Below, piece by piece: positions 34,590-46,790 of a DNA stretch of 64,000 bases (positions within the stretch are counted from its first letter, which is position 1; each line of letters opens with the position of its first letter). Below the pieces are notes generated by a model that saw only the letters and a program-made list of their open reading frames with translations, searched no databases and was not told the DNA's origin. The stretch comes from Mesaphorura yosii (Eukaryota; Arthropoda; Collembola; Poduromorpha; Tullbergiidae), in contig WIXG01000046.1 in assembly GCA_009869945.1 (NCBI GenBank), positions 248,001-312,000 on the forward strand, read 5' to 3'. Made by a program: the position numbers and the translations under genes.

Positions 34590-35460
34590 AAGAAGGAGAC
34601 TATCTCGGGTTTTCTTCCGGGACCAATTGATAAGGAACGATCGGTCCAAATCAATCAAAGTTGCAGAGAAAAGTCTCACGATTGATTACACTTACTAGAC
34701 TATGTAATTACTAGACTGTAACTACAACATACTATTGTACACACTCTTGTCTACCGGGCTTGCAGATTTCACAATTATTACTAGGGCTTAGACATTAGAG
34801 TAAGAATCACCATATCTTAGCTCTTTGACAATGAATATTCACCGAAATACTGAAACATCGAACTGTAGAAATTGAAGGACTCGAAAAACGAACCACTTAA
34901 ATTTAGTTACGGTAAGTTCAAATGCCTGGATGTTGGTATTGGTGGCAAGGTCAGTTGCCTGATCTGTGATCTAATAGATAATGGCTTGCGGGTGACGGGA
35001 AAATTGCCGCTGTGGCTTTTTATTGTACTTGATATTGTCTACGGAGAATACGAATAGGTCGCAAGTCCGTTGTTGAAGGACCAAGAGAGAGAATGTTCAG
35101 GCTGTTCCATAGGTGCCTAAATGCCTTCCTGTGACCCAGTTCTCCGTCCAAACTGTGTCTTAACAAGTCTACGCTTAAGTTTAATGGGTGCCCAGATATT
35201 TGTCTTTTGCTTTGGGTCTTGTTTAGTATAATAAAATGTATTCCTAGAAGCTTCACTCGTTCCACTGCCCGTTGGCGAATTTTTAATCGGATTGTCTGAA
35301 ACGTTAGTATAGTACAATCACTTTTATTTTTTCCGGACGGAATGCGATATGAATGTGGTACAAAATAGAAATTATACAAGTTCAATAATTTTTATACTTA
35401 AATGCGAATGCGATGATGAAATGGTCTTGATCACAGTACAGGTTCATCAATCTCTTGTAA
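34590..35460. other. Convergent 3' region, SNAP-25 and FAM174-like
   Basis: Holds the two 3' UTRs. Minus-strand AATAAA at 35323-35328 fits the FAM174-like gene. No coding exon seen. Confidence 0.4.
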
Positions 35461-35926
35461 TTAATTTCTTTCGAATAAGGTATCATCGTCAGGATCTTCT
35501 GAAGCGTTGTACAGATTCACTTCAACTGATGAATCCTGATTATTGAGAAGACCGTAGGCATGCGTGTGCGGTATAGGATTCTGTCCCGATGCCCATTTCC
35601 TGAAAAAGAACGTGAGCAAAGTGATATTTAAAGATGAAATTATGAGATCAATTTCACTCAACTCAACGAACGTACCTTCGTATCACTCGGAATACTTTGT
35701 AAATAAGAAAAATGCCAATTAGCCCTGCACTAAGTATGAGCACCCTGAATACAATGCCTCCATCGACGCGATGGGCTTCGGTTGTCGCCTCGAGATCGCC
35801 ATTGATGTCTGAATGCAAGTCATTAGAGCTCCATTGGAACCCCGTCTCTGGTTTTTCTCCAGCTGTAGGTAAAAAAATAACAAAGAGAAATTCTAGTATT
35901 GTGTTTAATTTAATTGAAAGCAGCAT
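35461..35926 (-). CDS. FAM174-like single-pass membrane protein
   Basis: Exons 35926-35676 and 35599-35461 give 129 residues. A signal peptide (MLLSIKLNTILEFLFVIFLP) leads into a short polar lumenal part, one membrane span (VFRVLILSAGLIGIFLIYKVF), a basic RVIRRKW stop-transfer and a cytoplasmic tail with YGLLNNQD and an acidic DPDDDTLFERN end. The span plus YGLL(A/N)N and an acidic tail is the FAM174A/B signature; a human FAM174 paralog helps Golgi organisation (family knowledge). The start was set at the ATG opening the signal peptide. An acceptor-like site (TACAG) inside the signal-peptide codons is not needed. Confidence 0.8.
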
Positions 35927-36802
35927 TTTCGTGGGGATACTGCAAGCTTTTGGCAAATTGCGAAAAAGAAAGTCGCTTAGAAAAAGGAAGCAATTAAGTA
36001 CCTATTGGTGCAAGGACATGAACCTCATCCTGTATTGGCACACTTCTTGGACCCGGCGTTACAGAGAAGTTCTTCATTGTTATCATATGTTCAACATCTA
36101 ACACCCAGCTGTCTCATCTCTGCCACCTTTGACGGCATATCCCATCAGATCTCAGGGTTTGATTGCCCTAATTATCCAACCTCCCGTTCCTGCCACCAGT
36201 CAGCAGTTCCAATCGAGCGCAACTTCAGTGGATTGGATTGATATGTTCGATCCTGAAATATCCTTTTTACGTGGGGCTGCAAAGAGAAAAAAGTAACCTC
36301 GTCAATGATGAGCAATACCTGTCGGATCTTTAAATGGTTCAGACTTCCAACTCGAAATTTTTGCTCACCTTCTCGATGCTGAGCATGTGCTGATGTTCTT
36401 TCACCCTTTGAAACCGAATTACAATCTACACGTGGAGCATTTCGTTCACGATTTACGTCTGACAAATGGAACTTAAGCCTTTTATTACTTCTATTTTAAT
36501 GCGCTTCTTGATATGTCTGTGGTGATGTTGCGTTTTATGATATTCGCACGGTCAGCTGCTAGCTGCTGCGTAATGACATGATAATTTGCAGTTTGCTGCT
36601 GCTGTCGTAAATACATCTAAAGTTTGAATTATTGGCAAAAAGAACGGGGGCAAAGGGAGATGATGCAACTTTATTATTGTGGACATGTTGAGAACAAGCA
36701 GAGACGAAAGTTTCTCGCCTGTATTGGCCGGGGTATTATAAATCGCAGCACATTTTAGTGTAGTAGTGACAGACCTTCAGGTTGCAGGAGTAACCGGGAT
36801 CA
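35927..36802. other. Divergent promoter region, FAM174-like and ThrRS
   Basis: No supported exon. A minus-strand open stretch at 36172-36465 has splice-like ends but runs into a stop when joined, so I do not call it. Confidence 0.4.
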
Positions 36803-39458
36803 ATGCTGGTGAGCCTTACGTCAGCAGTAGTACGATACGGGTAAGTATTAAAGTTTATCCATTTATTAAATTACTAACGCATGGAAAAAATTCGAAATTT
36901 GCTTGAAGCCGTATGCTGCGCGTGAAACTGGCCTAACTGAGAGATTTCTTCTGAATTGAGACGTGAATCACCTGTGCTAACATGTGTCATTTTTTAACAG
37001 CATTGCGTCATTATCGTGTAGCAGCCACGCGTTGCGTATTTATAAAAGACCGGCATTCAACCTCTCATCGTGTTCGAGTTACGTTAGACAACAAGCGATA
37101 CAAGTCAGAGTACAAACGTTTGGGACATTAATTGAAAGAAGGCGAACCAAATTAAGGATGGCTGAAACCAAACCCTCACCAAAAGCTGATCCATCTTACA
37201 TTGCATCAAGACTTGAACTGTGGAATAAGTGGCGAAAAGAATATGAGGACGAAGTCAACAACAAGACGCCAGAACCGATCAAGGTGACTTTGCCAGATGG
37301 CAAGCAGGTGGATGGACTTTCGTGGAAGACCACTCCATATGACATCGCTAAAGGTATCAGTACGGGGCTAGCTGAGGCTGTTATCATATCAAAAGTAGAT
37401 GGCGAACTGTGGGACTTAGAACGACCCTTGGAAGCATCCTGTACCCTACAACTCTTGAAATTCGAGGATGAAGAAGCACAGGCAGTATTTTGGCATTCGT
37501 CTGCTCACATCATGGGAGAGGCCATGGAAAAGGAATACGGCGGATGTTTGTGCTATGGCCCACCAATTGCGGATGGATTCTACTACGACATGTTTTTGGA
37601 AGAACGGCAAGTATCAAATCAAGATTTTCCGACCCTTGAAGCTTTGATAAAAAATATTGTGAAGGAGAAGCAACCGTTCGAGAGACTTGAGTTGACTAAA
37701 GAACAACTATTGCAAATGTTTCACTACAACCCCTTCAAAGTTCGAATTATACAAGAAAAGATCAACACTCCTAAGACCACAGTCTATCGATGTGGCCCAC
37801 TGATTGACCTGTGCAGAGGGCCTCATGTAAGGCATACTGGAAAGGTGAAAGCCCTGAAATTGACAAAGGTGAGTTCACTGAGTTTTTGTATTAAAGCGAC
37901 AGAGGTGATCTTAAAGCGAAAGCTAAGGTTGAAAGATTATATAATATGCACTTTTTTCTATGTATACAGAATTCGGCAACCTATTGGGAAGGAAAGGCAG
38001 AGGCTGAATCCTTACAACGTATTTATGGCATTTCCTTTCCTGAACCAAAACAGCTGAAGGAGTGGGTAACTCTTCAAGAAGAAGCCGCGAAGCGCGACCA
38101 TCGGAAAGTTGGTCGCGAGCAGGAGCTATACTTTTTTCACGAACTGTCCCCAGGCTCTTGCTTCTTTCTTCCGAAAGGAGCCCACATTTACAATCTTCTA
38201 ATGAATTTCATCAGGGAAGAATATCGCTTGCGTGGTTTTGAAGAAGTCATTTCTCCAAACATTTACAACACAAAATTGTGGGAAACGTCCGGTCATTGGC
38301 AGCACTACGCCGATAATATGTTCTGCATTGATATCGAGAAGGAGTCTTTTGCATTGAAGCCAATGAACTGTCCAGGGCACTGTCTGATGTTTTCTCACAG
38401 ACCAAGAAGTTGGCGCGAGCTCCCGTTGCGAATGGCTGATTTTGGAGTTCTTCATCGTAATGAACTTTCGGGGGCCCTCAGTGGATTGACGAGAGTCAGA
38501 AGATTTCAACAAGATGACGCACACATATTTTGTGCTCCTGATCAAATTGGATCCGAAATTGATGGCGCATTGGATTTTCTACAGCATGTGTATGGCATCC
38601 TCGGGTTCACATTTGATTTGCAACTTTCGACTAGACCAGAAAAGTTTCTGGGAGAAATTCAGATGTGGGATGAAGCTGAAAAAGTATGTGAAAGAGATAT
38701 ATTTTTAAATTCCGTAATATACGTACATTGCAGTCGTTTTCATTTCGATATTTGTTTCAGCAATTGGCAGAGAGTCTGAACAAATTTGGTCGCCCGTGGA
38801 AGGAAAATCCTGGGGATGGAGCATTTTATGGACCCAAGATTGACATCACAATTATGGATGCTTTGAAGAGGGCTCACCAATGCGCTACGATTCAACTAGA
38901 TTTTCAGTTGCCAATCAGATTCGACTTGAGTTATATCGACGACAATGGAGAGAAGAAGAGGCCTGTCATCGTCCACAGAGCAATTTTGGGCTCTGTCGAG
39001 CGAATGATTGCTGTGCTCACGGAATCATACGGTGGAAAATGGCCGTTCTGGCTGTCACCGAGACAAGTTTGCATCGTCCCAGTAAAACCATCTATTAACC
39101 AGTACGCAGAAGACCTCAAGAAGGTCCTGTTTGATGCTGGCTTTCAAGTGGAATTAGATACGGATCCAGGTGACACATTCAACAAGAAGATTCGAAATGC
39201 CCAATTAGCGCAGTTTAACTTTATTCTGGGTAAGCATGTTTCCGCCGCATAAAGTTGCAAGAAACTTGAGTCGTTAATCGCTTGGTAGTTAAATTACTGT
39301 CATTCTGTTTGTCAGTTTTGGGCGATCGAGAGAAAGAGGCGAACACTGTCAACATTCGCACGAGAGACAACAAGGTGTTGGGTGAACGCACTCTGGACCA
39401 GCTGCTAGAAACACTGAAAACTCTGAAGACCAATCGGTCATTGGGCTCTGAGGAATAA
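36803..39458 (+). CDS. TARS: Threonyl-tRNA synthetase, dual mitochondrial/cytosolic
   Basis: Exons 36803-36840, 37001-37868, 37970-38683, 38761-39229 and 39316-39458 give 743 residues. From the first ATG the leader reads [13 protein letters not shown] then an Arg/Ser-rich stretch without acids, typical of mitochondrial import. An in-frame ATG at 37158 ([13 protein letters not shown]) gives a 678-residue form like cytosolic ThrRS. Domains: TGS ([13 protein letters not shown]), second additional domain ([17 protein letters not shown]), class II core with the zinc Cys ([10 protein letters not shown]), [18 protein letters not shown] motif 2, [12 protein letters not shown] motif 3, and an anticodon-binding domain. 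It charges tRNA-Thr. The 160-nt first intron separates the leader start from the core. AATAAA at 39584. Confidence 0.95.
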
Positions 39459-39583
39459 TTTATGTTACGAATTTGCATTAAAACATTTTGTATTTGTAGC
39501 CTGGTAGCTTTGATTAAAGTCATTTGTCCAAATGAGACAAAAGAATTGAACCAAGACTCTCTTGAGTCTCTGAGTATGTGCTA

Positions 39584-39589
39584 AATAAA
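39584..39589 (+). terminator. Poly(A) signal of ThrRS
   Basis: AATAAA about 125 bases after the stop. Confidence 0.55.
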
Positions 39590-40375
39590 TTCTCGTACTA
39601 GCTCGTCACAACATTTTAGCACGCGTTACATCAGCTTCAAATCTTAATCATATTGTCACAAATCAATCGCTATTAAAGTTCCATAATCTAATCAGTAAAG
39701 ATTTTCTTCGACAAATTCTGGAAAGGAGCGATGTTGTCTGTAATGCACGATTCCAATGTGTGATGTGAAAGGCGGGAGTACATTGAATTTAGAAAGTACA
39801 AACTTGATTTCAGCTGGAGAGGTTTTTAATTCATCACACTATTCTGCAATTTACTCAGAGTTAGACCTTTCAAAGTCTTAACTGGAATTGAACTAACCAG
39901 CAGTTGTTCCTGGCACACCAGCGGATTTTATTGAAGAGCGGGACACGTAATTCAGCCAACAGTACGTTGTTTCTAGAAAACATTAGATATTTGCCAAACA
40001 CGTGCATAAATGTGCTAAATGTTGGACATTAGTTCATTCATAATTAATGCATATGTGCATTCAAGATTGTCGAATTGATTTTTCACTTCGCACACCAAGA
40101 TCTTAGGTTAGTTTTTCAGTCACGGACGCCCACGAGCTGAGCAAAGCTCATAAAAACCGCGAGCACTGATGACACTGAAAGCCTCTTAGTTCCAGTCACT
40201 TTGACCAAATACTTTTGACCACTTAAAAGACTTACCCGACTGATTCAAACACCTGCAAATAATATCTGGCTGCAGTTGCAATTTAATGTTCTTTCAATCT
40301 TGATTCTAGTCCACACCACTCCACGCGTCGGCGTCTTTCAAACGTATTGGGTGTGGCATCGTGTGACAAATCAAA
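39590..40375. other. Intergenic region before DDA1
   Basis: No coding exon seen. TTGATTCTAG near 40310 could be a 3' splice site for a DDA1 5' UTR exon. Confidence 0.35.
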
Positions 40376-40813
40376 ATGAATGTAACTGCAGCAGACACCT
40401 CAAATAATGGAAGCTCAGGAGGACGGCCCTCAATGATTATTACGAACTTCCTGTCTGGTTTGCCTTCACAAAATCCTAACAACTTTGAAAGGTGGACTAT
40501 TGACGGGCAAACGAAACAGAATGTCACAAAACGACCCAGTTCTTACGTAACCACAAAAGATATTCCATCACAGCAAGGTAGCTTCTGATCAACGGATTTC
40601 TTCAGTATCTTGGCGTGCTTTCTTCTACAACTTTGATTATGATTTACATTTACAGTGATCGTGACTGACAAGACAAACATTCTCCTGCGTTATCTGCATC
40701 AACAATTTGACAAGAAGAACGTCAAGGCCGACAAGAAACGAGATACCAATACCCCCAGCGCCCTCAGTATTGAAGATGAAGCAACGGCTAGGAAAAGGCC
40801 AAGATTTGACTAA
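40376..40813 (+). CDS. DDA1: DDA1, DET1- and DDB1-associated protein 1
   Basis: Exons 40376-40577 and 40656-40813 give 119 residues. The conserved core is complete: [31 protein letters not shown], then [22 protein letters not shown] and a basic/acidic tail ending RPRFD. Human DDA1 is 102 residues; the extra length is a 24-residue Ser/Gly-rich start. DDA1 stabilises CRL4 (CUL4-DDB1) ubiquitin ligases (family knowledge). AATAAA lies only 12 bases past the stop, at 40825. Confidence 0.94.
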
Positions 40814-40824
40814 ATCTCACTTAC

Positions 40825-40830
40825 AATAAA
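40825..40830 (+). terminator. Poly(A) signal of DDA1
   Basis: AATAAA 12 bases after the stop codon, implying a very short 3' UTR. Confidence 0.5.
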
Positions 40831-42294
40831 GATAAGCGAAGGTGAACCATTGTAATTTGTAAGTAAGAAGTTCAGCTTTGATACATTTCTACGTCTAATT
40901 TAGTGAGAGTAATCTAAATGCGCATGTAAATTGTAAGTTAAATAAGCAAAATAAGCAGAATAGTTTCTACAAAACAATGAATAAATTATTATTGATAATC
41001 ATGTTTGGAATTTTTAATTCATACAGCAGTGTGTGACCGAGTTTTAAGGATAGCTGAGCTGCGATTGTCGCCATTGTGTGTCCACTGGTTAAATGTTCCA
41101 GGCAGTTCTCACTTTTCTCTTCCTTCCTGATGTATTTCCGTGCTTTTTTGCGTCTGTGACATTATCATTAGGGTCATTTTGATGCTCGCTCGCATAATAA
41201 ATGAGACTGATTAAGTTGTGCGTAACGTATGACGAGTATGACCACCAGAGAGGTGCTGAATTTAGTATTTAGAAACAAAGAGAAGGGAATGTGTACAAAA
41301 AATAGTCGATGAGGGACAGAGAGTGGAGGCACACGGCCCCATTCCAATTATCACTGCTCAAGTACCATAGAACAAGAATCATCCTCTCGTTCCGCTCCCC
41401 ATAAGAACAGTTTTATTACAAAACTGAGACAAACAGGCGAAATAAGCTCCCATGCCCTTAGCATTACTTAATAAGCACCCATGTCATTAGCATTGAGCGG
41501 GATAAAGTCTATTGTACAGTGTAGTAGCAGATTGCTCTAGCTTGTGTGGCCGTGATAGGCTAATGAAACATATAGGCCAATCTACGTTTTATTTTTCTCG
41601 CTGTTCCTCTCAATGATAGCTGAAACTGTTCTTTCATCCCTGGCTATTCGTGTTTTCTGCTCAAGTACTGGTTACGTATGTCCAGGTACACTATTGACTG
41701 TTGTGTCACGCGCAGGGGAGTTCTTGGGAGGAGAAATCTTACCTTCAACAACTTCTACATGTACTACGTGCATGAGTTTTTTACTGCGTTGTAGTGACGC
41801 TTTCTTTTTTGCCAGTCGCCATTTCTGAGGATATTCGATGGTTTTGTGTTAGTATTGAGTTAAGGCTTGTAGCGTAATAACGCATTTACGATATGATATG
41901 ATAAGGTTAAGCTTTAGTTTTACCTTTTCACCAAATTAATTTAATTGTAATTGCAATTAGCAAACGGCAATTCAGTTTTAAATTATTAGTTACATCATTT
42001 TGGAAAGTTATACTCAACAGTACAATCTCGAATCAAATACAGTGCATTCAGAATTTGTGTTCTAGTTATTCCTCAAACAAAAGAGCCACACATTGGACTG
42101 AATCTTGATTAAGTTTAGTCCTTCATTTCATCCTCAAGGCCTCTTAGGAACTTTGGGTTACAAAGTTTAAGGAATCTAGAAGCCCTGTACAAGCTGATTA
42201 TATCGTAAGTCATGCACATATTACAATTGCGATTTCCATTTGTGAAAGGGGAAGTACAATTTGGCAATGCTTTGGTAGGGATAAAACGAAGAAT
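40831..42294. other. Gene-poor stretch before the PNRC-like gene
   Basis: Nothing supportable was found; AT-rich, with repeated AATT runs near 41930-41990. The PNRC-like promoter and 5' UTR should lie at the right end. Confidence 0.4.
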
Positions 42295-43086
42295 ATGAAT
42301 AAGGACAACTCGAGAAAGGGACAAGGGTCAAATTTGGGCTACTATTGTGGGGCCAAGTTTGATACTATTCCAACGTCATCAATTCTTCCGTCATTACCCA
42401 ATCACTGGAAGTTGTCTGAATCGAAATCCACGCCTTCATCGCCAGTGCCGACATCGGTATTTGAAACTAACGTGAGGCATTCTTCTGGAGGATCAAGCGT
42501 TCCTACCGCTAGCGGAAGAAATACTGCTCCGGTCTTAAAGGCCGCATCTCTCCCATCTCCCACCGGTCACGATATTAATGCGTCATACACGAAGATGGTA
42601 CGCTCTGGTGAAAACATTGGCAACCCGAAGAATAGTGAGATACGCGATAAAAGAGAGAAGCCGAAGATTGTTTACTCGGAAAAGGGACAGAAGAAAGGAG
42701 GAAGAGGCCAGAAGAAACCGAAAGAACGCACAATTCCAGTTACTCCAGCTTCATGTACTAATGGTGCTCCTGCTCCAACCACTACGGAAGCTAGTTCCAA
42801 GGAAGGCCACATTCTCATGGCCATGTTGCAGTCCGGAAGGGTGAGAACTGAATCTACTAAGACTGAAGTATCACCACATTTAACTCCTGTTGAGTCGCTT
42901 AACGTACAATCATCGCCAGTAAAATTCACGTCTGTGGAGACCATCATCAAGCTGAACTCCGAACTCAGCATTTCTTCTAATCCGAAGCAGCAGCGCATCT
43001 TGTATAACGGAATGAATGGAAGCTGCCAGCAGAAGCATGCAGACTCTTCAGAGCATCTCAAAGCCCTTCTCAAAGTGTGCTCGTAA
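42295..43086 (+). CDS. PNRC-like protein (mRNA decapping/NMD adaptor family)
   Basis: A single open frame of 263 residues from ATG (context GAATATGA). Near the N-terminus, YYCGAKFDTIPTSSILPSLP plus NHW matches the vertebrate PNRC box YAGAKFSEPPSPSVLPKPP plus SHW. The extreme C-terminus SSEHLKALLKV matches FQLKTLLKV. Between them lie a Lys/Gly-rich patch (KGQKKGGRGQKKPKER) and a Ser/Thr-rich region. PNRC2 bridges UPF1 and DCP1A in nonsense-mediated decay and was first found as a nuclear-receptor coactivator (family knowledge). The two boxes are adjacent in vertebrates but about 200 residues apart here. Upstream coding exons cannot be excluded. Confidence 0.78.
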   Translation: MNKDNSRKGQGSNLGYYCGAKFDTIPTSSILPSLPNHWKLSESKSTPSSPVPTSVFETNVRHSSGGSSVPTASGRNTAPVLKAASLPSPTGHDINASYTKMVRSGENIGNPKNSEIRDKREKPKIVYSEKGQKKGGRGQKKPKERTIPVTPASCTNGAPAPTTTEASSKEGHILMAMLQSGRVRTESTKTEVSPHLTPVESLNVQSSPVKFTSVETIIKLNSELSISSNPKQQRILYNGMNGSCQQKHADSSEHLKALLKVCS

Positions 43087-44892
43087 TCACACCAGTACCT
43101 CTTCTTATTTTTCCAGCAGCTGCAATTTCTGAAACGGATCTATTTTCGCTACACTTCGCAAGTGGCTTAACGTATAACGTTGTTTATTGTAAATTTTTTG
43201 ATTTTCTTATGTTCAACTGCACATTAGTTAATGTAATGAACCATTGGCTCAACACTTTTCATTCAAAACTATCACTACCACCGTCACTCCGTCACCATGT
43301 CTAAACCCCCTTCAAAGAAGAATCAAGTCATTCAAGTTTAATAAGCAAGCAACGAGGTCAGAATCGGAGAAAGAAATAAGACAGCGTACGCTCTGCATTG
43401 TTGAAGTGAAGAAAACTCTGAATGACGCATTTTGGCGAAGACCAAACATTCATTATCATGGCTTTAGTTATAAAGGAAGATCAGGAGAATTCGCACATGA
43501 ACGTCACGCCGTTTATGGTTGGTCTCAATAACTCTGGTGATTAGTTTAACAAATCACTCAAAGTACAAAGACTTCTACCGCGACTCGAATAGCAATTTTA
43601 ATTGTTCGTAGTTAAGTTAGTTTTGATAATTAGAATAGCACCACTTGCTTGAGGAGGAGAAAATGATCGGAAATTATGAGAATGGTAGCGAAGAGGGACT
43701 ATAAAGGATTGGAAATTTGATTGCATTTGAAATTGGGGGACTAAATTAAACTATTTAATAGTTACAAAGTGTGAGACGGTTTCTGCGTGGTAAAGCTATT
43801 ACTGGAGATTTTCGTTAGTGAGCTTAAAGCAAATAAGATCTGACAGGCCATTAAAATAATAAGCCAAGAGTTTATGTCTCCAGATTTTCATGCCCTCAGG
43901 GAAGATTGATATGATTTAGGGTGTAATGCAGAAGGTTAACGGTGGAAGCCATGACCAAATATGCGCAATATGAAAACAAGTCTGGTGTTTGTTCCAAGGT
44001 TTCGGTTTAAAGAGAAGAGGAGTCGAATACGTCGAAATGGGACGAATTACACGTGTAATGTTAGCAATGTAATCTAAGAAGCCCTATTGTTAAATATTTT
44101 TCTCTTGTGATATAACGCAACGCGACAAAGCCATGTAGCCAGTTTTACATTCAACGTCACACGCCAAACGTGGCGAGTGAGACTAAATATAACTTTAAGT
44201 ATTAATTATGCTCGCCTTAAACTTTTAGTATCTTAAGCATTACACGAGCTCTTTCAATTCTTTAATTCAATGCATGTGCATGTTACTAAAGAGTTTTCAG
44301 TCTGTAATCCTAGTCCTCTCTGTACAAGTTCAAAATGTCAAAAAGATTTTCCTTTCAATCCAACCAAGTATTTAATCAAGATCTTTTGTTTGAAAATTGT
44401 CATTATTTGTAACCTCTCCACTTTTAATTCCATTTCCGCAAATCTCACATCGATATTATTATGTATTCCGTTCCAGACCAATTGATTAGTATGTTTAGTT
44501 ACTCTTAGTTCAAAATTCTCAACACAACTCCAAAATTCTATCCAAAACCTAAACTCCTTATTTTTCCGTGGGCCTCTCGGGGTCCAGGGTTCTTCGGAAC
44601 CCGCAAACTTTCCAAAGAGCAAAAACTGGTAGATGCGTACGCATCAACCAATCCATTCGTTGAAACCACTGGACGAGTACTTTACTTTGAATCTTGTCTG
44701 CTTGAGTCGGTGTCGTAGACATTGAAGGATCGACAAGACCATGGTTCGTGGATAAGTCAAGTCATACAAGAATTGGACAGTCTCCTGAAGATGCAGCGCT
44801 GGCTGATTAGGTAAATAATCTTTTATTCGAGTTTCAGGCCCCTAAAGTTTCCCAATTTACAAATTTTCAGGAAAAATTTAATTATGGATGCA
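43087..44892. other. Convergent region, PNRC-like and PDSS2-like 3' ends
   Basis: AT-rich; no coding exon supported. It holds the two 3' UTRs. Confidence 0.4.
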
Positions 44893-46129
44893 TTATCGAA
44901 TCGCATCACTTATTGTTGCATCGATCAGCTGTTGAAACACTGGTACATAAAATTGGTCCACTCCAATTCTCTCTATTAATTCCTTCGTGTCGGAACCATA
45001 TTTCGAAAGCAAATTACATGTTTGCTCAATTGCTGCCGTATTTTGTAACAATTCCTGCTGCACCTGTTTGAAGTCGTCGTCCGTTAAAAGCAGAGACTTC
45101 TCCTTTATTTTGTCAAAACAGCCAGGATTTTGCTGCTGGTGGAGAATTGCTGGAAGTGTGACACATATTTGAGGGCCGGGAGTGTTTTTGATGTGACCGA
45201 GCTCATCCACAAGCTTGAGCACTTTGCACAAACTGCAGCAAAACTCTTTCATCGTGTTCGTAAACTCAGGGCTTGAGTGCGAATCGTTTTTCGAAATTGT
45301 GAGCACGGCCTGAAGCCCTCCAGTGAAGTAGCCGGATACTTTCTCTGCGTAATGCGCCCAGTCAATCGGACCTGTTCCTGGAGCAGCGAGAATCGGATAC
45401 CAAATGTCTTTGCGTGTCAGGTTGGAGAAAAATGAGACAGACGCAAAATCTTCAATTCCACGAGTTATGCACAGGAACACTTTGTTGACTTTGGTCTTCT
45501 GTGCATAAAATACCGTCTTCACGGCAAAGTAGTCACCCACAAGAACAGCGTACTTGTTCCCCATGTAAAATTGTTCCCAGTTGTCCAGGTTTGTCTCCTG
45601 TGGAGGCGGAATGTCCAATACAACTTCATGCACCTTGGAAGAAAGCATGCCGACCTCTGCAGCGTTAGAGATGTGGTTCAAGTTTGTGTCAAACAAGTCT
45701 CGTTCTTTTATGGTCGTGATATTCACGTTGAGGAATCTCCCGAAGATGGTGACCCAATTGTGGTAACTGACAAACTTGTGCTGATTTTGTAAATTGGCAA
45801 TTTCCCTGAGACCAAATAAAAGTTGAATCTGTGCATTTCCTGGAGTGAGATTTTGTATTTTCTTACCTTTCAATAACATGTCGAATAGGATGAGATGATT
45901 GAAGAATCAGGCGCGTCTTGTCCGAAAAATCGACGAGTTCTTTCTGATCGGACGACCCAGAATTCCCCAACACGAGGTGTTCGATGTGAGGGTCGCCAAC
46001 CGCGAGATTGTCGCGTGCTCGAATCTTGTCCAAGAGCGTCTGAACAGATGGAAAGTTAGCTTCGGACGTGGAGAAATGTTGCCGATAAATGGAGGACAAC
46101 AAAGCGGTTCGATTTCCGCATCTATACAT
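44893..46129 (-). CDS. PDSS2: PDSS2-like polyprenyl diphosphate synthase subunit 2
   Basis: Exons 46129-45867 and 45805-44893 give 391 residues. The start MYRCGNRTALLSSIYRQHFSTSE looks like a mitochondrial presequence. The best family landmarks are LILQSSHPIRHVIER in the first exon and YMGNKYAVLVGDYFAVKT (FGNKIAILSGDFLLA in human). The Asp-rich DDxxD motifs of active prenyl synthases are absent, as in PDSS2, which works as the regulatory partner of PDSS1 in making the ubiquinone tail. The C-terminal 150 residues are poorly conserved. Similarity is weaker than for other genes here, so the family is likely but the subunit assignment is inference. Confidence 0.72.
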
Positions 46130-46681
46130 TGTGGTGATTGAAGACCTCAAGGCCACGTTTTTCAATCCGGAAGCCGAAGCCGAGGACAGATCTTAGTGTG
46201 AATGTGAACGACAGACTTCAGAGGCGATGCGAATACTTCAATCTTTGCTCTGTCATTGTTAAAACGAAAATGGTTGGATGTTATTGCATAAGCTCGTGAT
46301 GTTGCTCATTCCGTCGCCGCTTTTGCATCTCGTAAGTAAAGTTAATTTTGGTAGCGAAGATGCTCAGTTCATAGTGTCTGAAGATAAAATAGCCACGACG
46401 GAAGGCAGAACGGAACAGTTAGCCGAGACGAGACGCATATTAAAGTTTGCCCTGAAGCCATCACTTCGACACTGCCTTTGACGTTGATGAAATTGCATTG
46501 TTGCTATTTTCGTACACAGGAGACATGATTGTGCATAACGCAGTGGTTGATGCTTTGTGCTTTGTTTAATGATCACCTTGGGTAATTCCAACTGTATAAG
46601 TTGCATAATTATGACATGAGGAAGCAGTACACAGATCATACCGGTGAGGTGTGAAAAATACTGCTGTCAAAAATAAAGTTC

Positions 46682-46687
46682 TTTATT
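46682..46687 (-). terminator. Poly(A) signal of isovaleryl-CoA dehydrogenase
   Basis: Plus-strand TTTATT, about 105 bases beyond the stop. A plus-strand AATAAA at 46672 lies next to it. Confidence 0.4.
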
Positions 46688-46790
46688 GCTAAATTGCATT
46701 TGCGAATTCATACACAATACATGGCTTTCTTGCCGTTTTGTATTTTTCGTTTTTCAGGAGATTCCAGAACGACTAAACAAAGTTAGAGTT

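Noticed and set aside
36172-36465. Minus-strand 97-codon ORF upstream of the FAM174-like gene
   Set aside because: Joining it through plausible splice sites meets a stop, and the FAM174-like gene already has its own signal peptide and ATG.
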